A stretch of DNA of 64,000 nt from Rhodoferax sp. U2-2l. GTDB lineage: Bacteria > Pseudomonadota > Gammaproteobacteria > Burkholderiales > Burkholderiaceae_C. Position numbers and translations under genes: made by a program. The stretch is from the NCBI RefSeq assembly GCF_020594515.1, contig NZ_JAJCTH010000004.1, forward strand, positions 62,001 through 126,000. Direction: 5' to 3'. Below are positions 36,985-45,549 of the stretch, in pieces. Position 1 is the first letter of the stretch. Every line of letters starts with the position of its first letter. Under the pieces are notes generated by a model. That model searched no databases, had not been told where the DNA came from, and was given only the letters and a program-made list of their open reading frames with translations.

Positions 36985-38445
36985 GTGGCAATCTGGACAA
37001 CACCGGGTGGTTTTGACCTGGACAGGCAGGCGCTGCCGCCACCGGTGGCCGAGGTGACGACCGCTGTGCCCGCCTTTGTGGGGTACACCGAGACGGCGAC
37101 CCGGTTGACCCCGGGTGACCTGAGTGGGCAACCCACCCGCATCAACAGCCTGGCGGCGTTTGAGGCGCTCTTTGGCACCTCACCCTGCCACATCCATGCG
37201 GTAGTGGTGGACGACAGCGGCCACTTTGTCAGTGCCCGGCTTGCCACCCGTTATGTACTGCACGACAGCCTGGCCCTGTTTTTTGCCAATGGCGGCCAGA
37301 CCTGTGTGGTGATCTCCGTCGGCAGCGCTGCCGATTCGATGCCCGAGCGCCAGCCGCTGTTGACGGGGTTGGCGGGGTTGGCCGCCCTGGACGAACCGAC
37401 ACTGGTGGTGTGCCCGGATGCCGCGCGGCTGGCGTCGCGCGACCTGGCGGTGGTGCAGCACGCCATGTTGTGCCAATGCAGCCGTTTGCAGAACCGGTTT
37501 GCCGTGCTGGACACCCGGCTGGATGACCCGCTGGCGCAGGCGTTTCGCGCCAACATCGGCCAGGAGGCCTTGTGCGAGGGCGCAGCCTATACGCCGTGGC
37601 TACTGCTGCGCCACAACCATTGCCCGGACTATGCCGCCCTGCGCGGCAAGCTCAGGCGCCGTGGCAAGCCGGTCAGTTGGCACGACCTGACCCACGATGC
37701 GGTGGTGCTGGCGCACCTGCAAGCGCTGGACCATGCCATCGACATGGCGGCACCCACCGAGGTGGCGCCACTGCAGGCCTGGCTGGAGACGCATTGCGAG
37801 GCTTACCAAAGTGTGGTGAGCGGTGTGCTGACCACACCGGTCGCCTGCCCACCCGGCGGTGCGGTGGCGGGTGTGTATGCGGCCATGGATGCGCAGCATG
37901 GCATCTGGCGGGCACCCGCCAATGTGGTTATCGCGGGCGTGACGGCGCCCGCCGTGGCGCTGGACGCCGGGCAGGCCAGCGCACTGATGGGGGGTGGAAT
38001 CGCTGGCAAACAGGTCAACGCCATCCGCACCGTCGCAGGCCGGGGCGTGATGATCTGGGGCGCGCGCACGCTGGCAGGGCAGGCCAACGCGTGGCGTTAC
38101 GTGGCAGTGCGGCGTTTTGCCATCCAGTTGCAGGCGTCGCTTCAAAAGGCCATCGCATGGGTGAGGTGTGAGCCCAACCATGGACCGACCTGGGACCTGG
38201 TGCGCCGCCAGATTGGCGACTATTTGCTTCAGAAATGGCAAGACGGCGCCTTGATGGGCGCCAGCCCGGACCAGGCGTATGTCGTGCGCTGCGGCCCGAA
38301 TCTGACGATGACAGCGCGGGACGTGCGAGAGGGGCGGCTGATCATTGACGTGGACGTGGCGGTGCTGCGCCCTGGCGAGTTCACCCTGCTGCGTCTGGTG
38401 CAGCAAACACGGCGCGCCGAAACGGCCTTGCCGTCAACCACCTAA
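36985..38445 (+). CDS. Orphan contractile-tail sheath family protein
   Basis: A 486-residue protein of the phage tail/contractile injection sheath family. The N-terminus has VPAFVGYTETATR. The C-terminal sheath domain shows PPGGAVAGVYAAMDAQHGIW, NAIRTVAGRGVMIWGARTL, WRYVAVRRFAIQLQASL and PGEFTLLRLVQQT, the usual order in PVC/Afp-like and phage sheaths. The GTG at 36985 was chosen because AAGGAG at 36970-36975 lies nine bases upstream; a GTG at 36961 precedes that site. No tube, baseplate, spike or ClpV-like gene is nearby. Divergent from the caspase gene. Confidence 0.88.
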   Translation: MAIWTTPGGFDLDRQALPPPVAEVTTAVPAFVGYTETATRLTPGDLSGQPTRINSLAAFEALFGTSPCHIHAVVVDDSGHFVSARLATRYVLHDSLALFFANGGQTCVVISVGSAADSMPERQPLLTGLAGLAALDEPTLVVCPDAARLASRDLAVVQHAMLCQCSRLQNRFAVLDTRLDDPLAQAFRANIGQEALCEGAAYTPWLLLRHNHCPDYAALRGKLRRRGKPVSWHDLTHDAVVLAHLQALDHAIDMAAPTEVAPLQAWLETHCEAYQSVVSGVLTTPVACPPGGAVAGVYAAMDAQHGIWRAPANVVIAGVTAPAVALDAGQASALMGGGIAGKQVNAIRTVAGRGVMIWGARTLAGQANAWRYVAVRRFAIQLQASLQKAIAWVRCEPNHGPTWDLVRRQIGDYLLQKWQDGALMGASPDQAYVVRCGPNLTMTARDVREGRLIIDVDVAVLRPGEFTLLRLVQQTRRAETALPSTT

Positions 38446-39005
38446 AAATTGCCCAGCAGCGCCCACAGCCCCAGCCCGATGAAAATCAGCGCTGACACGA
38501 TGTGCACCACCCGAAGCGGCACCAGCCGCGTCATGCGCTCACCCAGCCACACCACGGGCGCGTTGGCCAGCATCATGCCCAGCGTGGTGCCGGCAATCAC
38601 CCAGTAATAAGCGCTGTACTGCGCCGCCAGCATCACCGTGGCGACCTGGGTCTTGTCACCCATTTCGGCCAGAAAAAACGCCACCACGGTGGTGCCAAAC
38701 ACGCCAAAACGCGGCTGGGTCGGGGTGTCATCGTCGTCCATCTTGTCGGGGATCAGCATCCAGATCGCCATGGCGATGAAGGAGAGACCCAGCACCCAGC
38801 GCAGCACATCGGGGCCCAGCGCGGTGTTGACCCAGGCGCCCACGGCCCCGGCCAGGGCATGGTTGGCAAGGGTGGCGACAAAAATGCCCCAGACAATCGG
38901 CCAGGGTTGGCGAAAACGCGCCGCCAGGATGAGGGCCAGGAGTTGGGTTTTGTCGCCCATTTCGGCCAGCGCGACGATGCCGGTAGAGATTAAAAATGCT
39001 TCCAT
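38442..39005 (-). CDS. UPF0016/GDT1-family (TMEM165-like) manganese transporter
   Basis: A 187-residue membrane protein with about six helices and the two family signatures, LAEMGDKTQLLAL and LAEMGDKTQVATV, in inverted halves. GDT1/MneA-type proteins export Mn2+ (or Ca2+) in exchange for protons. The ATG at 39005 has GGAG six bases before it; the frame extends upstream only through riboswitch sequence. The Mn riboswitch in its leader supports manganese efflux. Its 3' end overlaps the tail-sheath gene by four bases, tail to tail. Confidence 0.92.
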   Translation of the reverse strand: MEAFLISTGIVALAEMGDKTQLLALILAARFRQPWPIVWGIFVATLANHALAGAVGAWVNTALGPDVLRWVLGLSFIAMAIWMLIPDKMDDDDTPTQPRFGVFGTTVVAFFLAEMGDKTQVATVMLAAQYSAYYWVIAGTTLGMMLANAPVVWLGERMTRLVPLRVVHIVSALIFIGLGLWALLGNF

Positions 39006-39010
39006 GAGGG

Positions 39011-39077
39011 TCTCCGGCCGGAGATTAAAAACCAATGACTGCGCAACATCCCCGGCCAAAAACAGAGGTGCGCAGTC
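39011..39077 (-). promoter_or_regulatory. Expression platform of the Mn riboswitch
   Basis: Reading leftwards, GACTGCGCA (39077-39069) pairs with TGCGCAGTC (39045-39037), followed by ATTGGTTTTT: a terminator-like hairpin that starts within the end of the aptamer. Next comes the palindrome TCTCCGGCCGGAGA (39024-39011), which contains the GGAG ribosome site of the transporter gene. Control could act on termination, translation or both. The structures are seen; the mode is inferred. Confidence 0.6.
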
Positions 39078-39197
39078 AAAGGTCTCGCCAAAATCCCGTT
39101 GCAGGACCCTGCTTGCGCCATGTTGGCCGGTGCTGGCCAGACAAGTCTGTTGACGCAAGCCCCTCTCAATGAAGAAGGGCGGCTACTCCCCAATGAC
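39078..39197 (-). promoter_or_regulatory. yybP-ykoY manganese riboswitch
   Basis: On the minus strand the leader contains GTCATTGGGGAGTAGCC (39197-39181), then GCGTCAACAGACTTGTC, a variable GC-rich arm, and GGCGAGACCTTTG (39090-39078). These are the conserved L1 and L3 loops of the yybP-ykoY class, in the same order as the E. coli mntP leader. It senses Mn2+ and should turn on the downstream exporter. Confidence 0.9.
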
Positions 39198-39298
39198 AGG
39201 GCGCATTGTAGGCTGGCGCCGGGTGTGGTTCAGCGTTGCTGATCCAGCGTAGTGAACTTGCCGTGGCAGGCTCAACTTGAGGCCTGGCGTCTTGTGGG

Positions 39299-41908
39299 CT
39301 AGCCAATGCCATCCACAAACGGCTGCGCGACCGGGTCAAACTGCATCCGGTTGCGGCCATCGTCCTTGGCCCGGTACATGGCGGTGTCGGCGCGCTGCAA
39401 GATGGGCTCCTGCGTGCTGTCACGGTGTGAGAACAAGGTGACACCAATGCTGGCGGTGCAGCGGTGCACCACCGTCTGGCTGGTGTGATGGGCATCGCTG
39501 CAGCGCAACAGATAGGGGTCGGCCAGGCTGTCAAGTATCTTGCTAGCCACGGTGCGGGCCAGTGCCGCCGACGCGACCGGGTCCTCGGCCAGATCGGTCA
39601 GCATCACCACAAATTCATCACCGCCCAGGCGCGCCACGGTATCCACCTCACGCACACAGGCGCGCAGGCGCCGCGCCACTTCGCCCAGCAGCTGGTCGCC
39701 GAGTTCGTGGCCATGCTGGTCGTTGATGGGTTTGAAGTTGTCCAGGTCCAGAAACATCAGCGCCCCATAACAGCCGCTGCGCCTGCTGGCGGTGATGGCC
39801 TGGGTCAGGCGCTCGCTGAGCAGGCGGCGGTTGGGCAACTGCGTGAGCGGGTCGTAAAACGCCATGTGGCGCACCTGCTGTTCCATCTGGTGGCGCTCGG
39901 TCACGTCTTCAAACACCACGTAGGCCTGCTCCAGTTTGCCGTCCCGAAACAAGGGCATGGCGCTGACCAGCAGCCAGAGGAGCCCACGCCCCGGCACGGC
40001 CACGCCCATCATCACATTGCGCACCGGCTGACCGGTCTTGAGGGCGACCGAGATCGGATGCTGATCACCGGGGAAGTCGCTGCCATCCTCATGGATGGCG
40101 TGCCAGCGCGGGTCGATCGAGGTGCGGCCCTGCAACTGGTCGGTCGTCAGGCCCAGCATGCGCTGGGCGGCCGGGTTGGCCGAGATGATGACGCCGTCCA
40201 GGTTTTCGTACACCACCCCGGTGGGCAGGGTCTCGAACAGCGTGCGGAACATGCCTTCGCTGGCCCGCAAGTCGGCCTGGGTGTTCTTGTGCTCGATGGC
40301 AATGCTGGCCAGACGGGCGGTCTGCTCGATCAGCGCAATGTCATGCGGCGACGGGGCATGAGTCTGACGGTGGTAGATCGCGAAGGTGCCCAGCACCTGG
40401 CCGGTGGACGACACCACAGGCTGCGACCAGCAGGCGAACAGCCCGGCGCGCCGGGCCAGGTCCTTGTAATCAACCCAGTAAGGATGCGTGGCGATGTCTT
40501 CCACCACCACACGCTGACCGGTGGCTGCGGCGGTGCCACACGAACCCTGACCCGGACCAATGGCGACACCGACGAGGGCCTGGTTGTAGAACTCCGGCAA
40601 GCTGGGTGCCGTCACCTCGCCCAGGTGGCGACCGTCGTCACTCAGCAGAAGAATGCTGCACAACATCGACGGGTGCAGTTGCTCCACGCCCAAAACCATG
40701 GCGAGCAGCAGGTCAGGCAGGGCAGCATCGCTGGCCATCAGCTCCAGGATGCGGCTGCGAAACTGTTCGTAATGCTCGGCCAGTTTGACGGCGCTGATGT
40801 CGGTGTGGGTGATGACCACGGCACTGTGGTGGTCTGCCCCCAAGGGCCGCGCCATCATGGTGAACCAGCGCTGCTGGCCTGGCGAATGGCAGGGGTAGTC
40901 CAGCCTGAAGTTTGGTGCGCGCCCGTCCAGCACGCGCTGGATACCGTCACGCGCCAGCGCCGCGCCGACGCTGGCATGGCCGTCGTGCGGGTCGCATGCC
41001 TCCAGGTAATTGGCGCCAACATCGGTGTTCGATGGGGGCTGCCCGGGCCGCAGGCTGTTGTCCAGCGCAAAACACCGCCACTGCGCATTGACGGCCAGGA
41101 TGGTACCCGCGCGGTCAACCACCGCAATCTCGGCAGCCACCGAGTCCAGTATCGCGGTCTTGAAAGACTCACTGTCTTTGAGCGCCCGGTCGCGCTGCGC
41201 CAGGGCATCGAGCATGGTGTTGAACTGGCGTGCCAGTTGGGCGGCCTCGTCGTGACCCGGCACGTCGGCGCGCAACAAAGACTGGCCAGCTTCGACCGCG
41301 CTGGCCACACGGGAGATGCTCTGCAGACGGCGCGTCAACAAACGGCTGACCACCTCCGCCAACAGCGCTGCCAACAGCACCCCTGCCAGCGCGTACATCA
41401 CGCCGTCCCGGATGGCCTGGGACAGACCCGCATCCGTCGACGGCCCTGCCACGCCAATGCGAACCCAGCCCATCGGTCGGTCCTGGCGCACGACCGGGCT
41501 GAACACATCCACCAGAGGACCCGCTTGCTGGCGCACCTGCGGCGCCATGACGGGCGGCAGGTCGGTCTGGTATTGCCCAAGCCGCCTGGCATCGCTGTGA
41601 GCCAGCACCTGACCACGGGTGTCGAGCACCATGGCGTAGCGCAAGTCCGGGTAGGAGGACAGACCCTGCACCATCTCCTGCAGGCCACCGGCATCCCGCT
41701 CAGCCAGCCAGACCGACCCGGCCACCGCCACGCTGTGGGCGATGCCCACCGCCTGGCTGGACTGCTGCGCCAGCGCTGCCTGCTGTTGGCGCTGTGCCAG
41801 GTCCCAGACAACAGCACCCATCATCAGGGCCGCCGTCAGCACCATGCCCGTGACCAGTTGACGGCGCACGGTACCCAGCAGCCAGCGTTGCAGGACGGGC
41901 AATCTCAC
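39299..41908 (-). CDS. Membrane diguanylate cyclase with HAMP, PAS, GAF and PAS domains
   Basis: An 869-residue signalling protein. A periplasmic sensor lies between helices at about residues 15-35 and 165-190, then HAMP (~190-245), PAS (~250-370), GAF (~390-545; DIATHPYWVDYKDLAR and LFACWSQPV), PAS (~555-680) and GGDEF (~690-850). The active site is GGDEF, with an RxxD feedback site (REVD) five residues before it; DPLTQLPNRRLL is conserved. Start is GTG with GGAG five bases upstream. Its start overlaps the stop of a small upstream frame by four bases (GTGA). Confidence 0.9.
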   Translation of the reverse strand: MRLPVLQRWLLGTVRRQLVTGMVLTAALMMGAVVWDLAQRQQQAALAQQSSQAVGIAHSVAVAGSVWLAERDAGGLQEMVQGLSSYPDLRYAMVLDTRGQVLAHSDARRLGQYQTDLPPVMAPQVRQQAGPLVDVFSPVVRQDRPMGWVRIGVAGPSTDAGLSQAIRDGVMYALAGVLLAALLAEVVSRLLTRRLQSISRVASAVEAGQSLLRADVPGHDEAAQLARQFNTMLDALAQRDRALKDSESFKTAILDSVAAEIAVVDRAGTILAVNAQWRCFALDNSLRPGQPPSNTDVGANYLEACDPHDGHASVGAALARDGIQRVLDGRAPNFRLDYPCHSPGQQRWFTMMARPLGADHHSAVVITHTDISAVKLAEHYEQFRSRILELMASDAALPDLLLAMVLGVEQLHPSMLCSILLLSDDGRHLGEVTAPSLPEFYNQALVGVAIGPGQGSCGTAAATGQRVVVEDIATHPYWVDYKDLARRAGLFACWSQPVVSSTGQVLGTFAIYHRQTHAPSPHDIALIEQTARLASIAIEHKNTQADLRASEGMFRTLFETLPTGVVYENLDGVIISANPAAQRMLGLTTDQLQGRTSIDPRWHAIHEDGSDFPGDQHPISVALKTGQPVRNVMMGVAVPGRGLLWLLVSAMPLFRDGKLEQAYVVFEDVTERHQMEQQVRHMAFYDPLTQLPNRRLLSERLTQAITASRRSGCYGALMFLDLDNFKPINDQHGHELGDQLLGEVARRLRACVREVDTVARLGGDEFVVMLTDLAEDPVASAALARTVASKILDSLADPYLLRCSDAHHTSQTVVHRCTASIGVTLFSHRDSTQEPILQRADTAMYRAKDDGRNRMQFDPVAQPFVDGIG

Positions 41909-42054
41909 GGCTTCTCCAAGGTGCGCACCAACCGAGCACGGGCCCCGCGGCGGCGCGTTTTTGCCAGTTCAGGCCGGGCAACGGGCAGCCGGGCGTTGCG
42001 CTGATCCATCAGCGCATGCTCGCATGCGGGCGGCCTCTGCAGGTTGTGCTTCAT
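41905..42054 (-). CDS. Possible small Arg-rich protein coupled to the diguanylate cyclase gene
   Basis: A 49-residue frame, MKHNLQRPPACEHALM... ending ARARLVRTLEKP. It has GGGAG six bases before this ATG and a stop that overlaps the GTG of the downstream gene (GTGA). It is basic and hydrophilic and matches no family I know. It could be a leader peptide giving translational coupling. The rest of the 370-bp gap to the patatin gene (41909-42278) shows no other gene. Confidence 0.4.
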   Translation of the reverse strand: MKHNLQRPPACEHALMDQRNARLPVARPELAKTRRRGARARLVRTLEKP

Positions 42055-42278
42055 CATGGACTCCCAACTCTCGGCCCAGCAAACCCGGCCGTTGACAACC
42101 ACTTTAGCACCGCCTGCCATCCGGCAACAGTGCGAACTGAAAATCAGATCCACATACCGCGCTAGAGTCTTTACATTGATTGATTTGATTGCTATGTTAA
42201 CCGCAGCAATGATCCCTCTGGAAAGCGGCTGGTGGGCGCCCGAGTTGGGCCGCGGCTGCGGGCTGCTAAGCTCAAGCC

Positions 42279-43409
42279 ATGCATAAAAAGTCTGATACCT
42301 CGCCCACCTCGTCCCACAGCGCGCACCCTGTCAACCTCGGCCTGCAAGGCGGCGGCTCGCACGGCGCCTTCACCTGGGGCGTGCTCGACGTGCTGCTGCA
42401 AGACCCGCGCATCCACATCGAAGGCATCAGCGGCACCAGTGCCGGCGCCATGAACGCGGTGGCGCTGGCCCATGGCCTGGCGCAGGCCCAAGGGCGCTCG
42501 CAGGTGGCCCGCCGTGAAGCCGCCCGCGAGTCGCTGGCCAACTTCTGGAACGGCATCGTGGCCATGGGCGCCCTTGGACAGGCGCAGCGTGCGCCGTTCG
42601 ATTTGATGTTTGGCCTGGCAGGCATGGACAGCTCACCCACCGGCCAGTGGGCCGACGCCATGGCGCGTGCCTGGTCGGGAACGTTGTCGCCGTACCAGAG
42701 CAACCCGCTGGACATCAATCCGCTGAAAGATTTTGTCGATCGGCAGATTGATTTTGAACGGCTGGCGGCCTTCACCGACCTCAAGCTGTTTGTGGTGGCA
42801 ACCCGGGTCAGCACCGGCAAGGCCGAGGTGTTCTCCGGTGAGCGCATCACGGCCAACGCGGTGATGGCGTCTGCCTGCCTGCCCATGATGTTTCAGGCGG
42901 TGGAGATTGAAGGCGAGTTTTACTGGGACGGCGGTTACGCCGGCAACCCGGCCATTCACCCGCTGATCTACCAGTGCGACAGCCGCGACATTTTGCTGGT
43001 GCAGATCAACCCGATCAAGCGCGACAAATTGCCCACCAGCGCCGTCGACATCATGGACCGGCTCAACGAGATCACGTTCAATGCCGCCCTGATGGCCGAG
43101 ATGCGCGCCATCGATTTTGTCAAGCGCCTGCTCAAAGAAGGCAAGCTCAACCCAGCGCATTACAAAGACGTCTTGTTGCACCGCATTGACGGCGGCGAGG
43201 TGCTGGAGCAACTGGGCGCAGCCACCAAGCTGTCAACCGATGCGCAGCTGATCAACGCCCTGCGCGATCTGGGTCAAAGCCACGCCCACCAGTGGCTGGC
43301 CCAGCACGCCAGCGACCTGGGTGTGCGCTCTGGCGTCGACATTGCGCACGACTACCTGGACGATCTGCGGGTACCGGTGCGTCCCGACAGACGCCAGCGC
43401 AGCCAGTGA
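42279..43409 (+). CDS. Patatin-like phospholipase
   Basis: A 376-residue patatin-family lipid acyl hydrolase. The oxyanion glycines are in LGLQGGGSHGAFTWG, the nucleophile serine in GISGTSAGAMNA, and the catalytic Asp in YWDGGYAGNP. It has no signal peptide and stands alone. Such enzymes free fatty acids from membrane or storage lipids. The ATG at 42279 gives the expected N-terminus a few residues before the glycine-rich motif. Confidence 0.92.
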   Translation: MHKKSDTSPTSSHSAHPVNLGLQGGGSHGAFTWGVLDVLLQDPRIHIEGISGTSAGAMNAVALAHGLAQAQGRSQVARREAARESLANFWNGIVAMGALGQAQRAPFDLMFGLAGMDSSPTGQWADAMARAWSGTLSPYQSNPLDINPLKDFVDRQIDFERLAAFTDLKLFVVATRVSTGKAEVFSGERITANAVMASACLPMMFQAVEIEGEFYWDGGYAGNPAIHPLIYQCDSRDILLVQINPIKRDKLPTSAVDIMDRLNEITFNAALMAEMRAIDFVKRLLKEGKLNPAHYKDVLLHRIDGGEVLEQLGAATKLSTDAQLINALRDLGQSHAHQWLAQHASDLGVRSGVDIAHDYLDDLRVPVRPDRRQRSQ

Positions 43410-43669
43410 CGCCGCCCTGAACGCGCGCATCCAAAAACGCCGCCTGCCGCCCGGGCCGGGCTGGTGGGAAAACAGCGCGATATGAAACAAACTGAAAAAA
43501 ATATCTGCAACTCGGGAACTTGACGTATCATCCGCCCCGTATTGCTTCTTTCCGGGGCAATATGGGTTTGCGGTGAATGCCAGTTACGCGTCTTCTCTAA
43601 GTCTTCAGAGGTTTGGTTGCAGCGGTCATGGACTCCATCGCGTTTTGAGTTATTTTGAGGAGTCCTTTC

Positions 43670-44068
43670 ATGGGCAACAAACTTTACGTCGGCAATCTGC
43701 CTTATTCCTTCCGTGACGATGACCTGCAACAGGCATTCTCCCAACACGGTTCCGTTACCAGCGCCAAAGTCATGATGGAACGTGACACCGGCCGCTCCAA
43801 AGGTTTCGGTTTCGTCGAAATGGGCAGCGATGCTGAAGCACAAACAGCCATCAATGCCATGAACGGCCAACAATTCGGTGGCCGTGGCCTCGTGGTCAAC
43901 GAAGCCCGTCCGATGGAACCGCGTCCCCCCCGCTCTGGTGGCGGCGGCTTCGGCGGCGGCGGCGGTGGTGGCGGCTACGGTGGTGGCGGTCGCTCTGGCG
44001 GCGGCGGTGGTGGTGGTTACGGCGGTGGTGGCGGCGGCGGTTACGGCGGTGGCCGTAGCAGCTACTAA
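43670..44068 (+). CDS. Glycine-rich RRM RNA-binding protein
   Basis: A 132-residue protein with one RNA-recognition motif (residues ~1-80; RNP2 LYVGNL, RNP1 KGFGFVEM). A Gly-rich tail (~88-132) of GGGGYGGGG-type repeats ends RSSY. It resembles the cold-regulated Rbp proteins of cyanobacteria and betaproteobacteria. GAGGAG precedes the ATG at 43670. The 260-bp leader (43410-43669) has no gene but contains a CCCCG/CGGGG hairpin near 43540 that could help post-transcriptional control. Confidence 0.93.
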   Translation: MGNKLYVGNLPYSFRDDDLQQAFSQHGSVTSAKVMMERDTGRSKGFGFVEMGSDAEAQTAINAMNGQQFGGRGLVVNEARPMEPRPPRSGGGGFGGGGGGGGYGGGGRSGGGGGGGYGGGGGGGYGGGRSSY

Positions 44069-44103
44069 GCACTTGCTGCTTGACTCAGGCTTTGGCCTGA
44101 CAC

Positions 44104-44129
44104 AAAAGGGTCCCTCGGGGCCCTTTTTG
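44104..44129 (+). terminator. Intrinsic terminator after the RRM gene
   Basis: AAAGGGTCCC pairs with GGGGCCCTTT around TC, then a T run. It sits 35 bases after the stop codon. Confidence 0.85.
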
Positions 44130-44139
44130 CATTGGGGTG

Positions 44140-44916
44140 TCAAATGTCGGTGATGCGGGGTTTACGCGGCCGCCCGGCAAACAGCTTGTCAAAAAGGCTG
44201 TTGGGCAGCAGGCGCAACAGTTTGGCCACCACCCCCATCTGCCAGGGAATCACCCGGTAGCTGTTACCTGCGGCAATGGCCTGGAAGGCTTTGGCGGCGA
44301 ACACATCGGGCTGCATCAAAAAAGGCATGTCGTAACCGTTGTTTTGCGTCAGCGACGTCGCGATATAGCCGGGGCACAACGTCACCACCCGAACGCCGCT
44401 ATCGCGCAACTCGCCGCGCAAGCTTTCGCAGTAACTGATGACGGCCGCCTTGCTGGCGCAATAGGCACCATGCCCTGGCAAACCCCGGATGCCCGCCACA
44501 CTGCCGATGCCCACCAGCGTGCCTGAGCCGCGCAAGCGCATGGCAGACACGAAAGGCCCCAGGGTGGCGGCCACACCCATCACGTTGGTGGCCAGCACGC
44601 GCGCCATCACCGCCAGGTCTTCGGGCCGTGCGGTATCCACGCCGATGCTGATGCCGGCATTGGCAATCACCACCTCCGGCAAGCCCTGGCGTGCCATGCA
44701 ATCTAGCGCCAGACGTTGCATGCCTGCGATGTCCGTCACATCGGCGCTATAAATCTGATATGTATCCGCACAGATGCCGCTGGCGCCAAGCCATGCTTGG
44801 ATCGCTGATTCACGGCGCGCCACCAGGGCCAAGTGCCAGCCCTGCGCCGCGTAGTGCATGGCCAAGGCCTGGCCGATGCCGCTGGACGCGCCGGTGATCA
44901 AGACAAGCTGGGCCAT
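44140..44916 (-). CDS. Short-chain dehydrogenase/reductase
   Basis: A 258-residue classical SDR. The NAD(P)-binding motif is VLITGASSGIGQA, ANAG occurs in IANAGISIG, and the catalytic Ser and Tyr-x3-Lys are in GSVAGIRG and AYCASK. The LVARRES segment suggests NADPH preference. It is 18 bp after lptC on the same strand, in the place where lptA might be expected. Substrate unknown. Confidence 0.92.
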   Translation of the reverse strand: MAQLVLITGASSGIGQALAMHYAAQGWHLALVARRESAIQAWLGASGICADTYQIYSADVTDIAGMQRLALDCMARQGLPEVVIANAGISIGVDTARPEDLAVMARVLATNVMGVAATLGPFVSAMRLRGSGTLVGIGSVAGIRGLPGHGAYCASKAAVISYCESLRGELRDSGVRVVTLCPGYIATSLTQNNGYDMPFLMQPDVFAAKAFQAIAAGNSYRVIPWQMGVVAKLLRLLPNSLFDKLFAGRPRKPRITDI

Positions 44917-44934
44917 GGTGAAGCCGGTGCCAGG

Positions 44935-45549
44935 TCAGGGTTTGACGGTGGGAAACAACACACCCTTGACCCGCCCCTGCATCTGGATGACCTGCCCTTT
45001 GTTGTCGTAGTCCATGCGGTCAGCGGTGAACTTGTCTTGCCCACGTGTCAGGATCACGGGCAGGTCTGACCTGACTTGTTCGGTGTTGACAAAGGTGTGC
45101 AAATGGTCGCCCTCAAAGCTCATGGCGGGCTGGGCCTTGCCCGTTGCGCTGACGGTGGGGGCGCGCAGCACGCGGGCGTCGCCCATCAGGGTCACCTCGG
45201 ACGCGTCGCTGTTGGTCAGCGCACGGCGGGCCGTGGCGGTGGTCAGGTGACCCTGCTCATCAAACGAACGGATGATCACCTGGTCGATCTCCAGGGTGTC
45301 GGTGTCGGGGAAATGCCGTGCCTCCACACCTTTGACCTCGCTTTTGAGTTGCCCCCGCACATCAAAGGTCTTGACCGTGAATTGGTGCATGTAATAGTCG
45401 GGCAGATGCTGCACGGCTGCGACGGTAGCCACGGCGCTGGTGGTCGGCGTGGTGCGCACCAGCCAATAGGTGGCCATGGCAAGCGTTGCCATCAGCAGCA
45501 ACGGCAAGTACAGCGTCAGACGGTCCAGTGCCCAGCGCAGGTTGTTCAC
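44935..45549 (-). CDS. lptC: LPS export ABC transporter periplasmic protein LptC
   Basis: A 204-residue bitopic protein with an N-terminal membrane helix (LTLYLPLLLMATLAMATYWLV) and a periplasmic LptC beta-jellyroll. Typical stretches are YYMHQFTVKTFDVRGQ, MSFEGDHLHTF and KFTADRMDYDNKGQVIQM. It links the LptBFG transporter to LptA in LPS transport. Start is GTG, overlapping the kdsC stop (GTGA). LptA and LptB genes do not follow here. Confidence 0.93.
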   Translation of the reverse strand: MNNLRWALDRLTLYLPLLLMATLAMATYWLVRTTPTTSAVATVAAVQHLPDYYMHQFTVKTFDVRGQLKSEVKGVEARHFPDTDTLEIDQVIIRSFDEQGHLTTATARRALTNSDASEVTLMGDARVLRAPTVSATGKAQPAMSFEGDHLHTFVNTEQVRSDLPVILTRGQDKFTADRMDYDNKGQVIQMQGRVKGVLFPTVKP

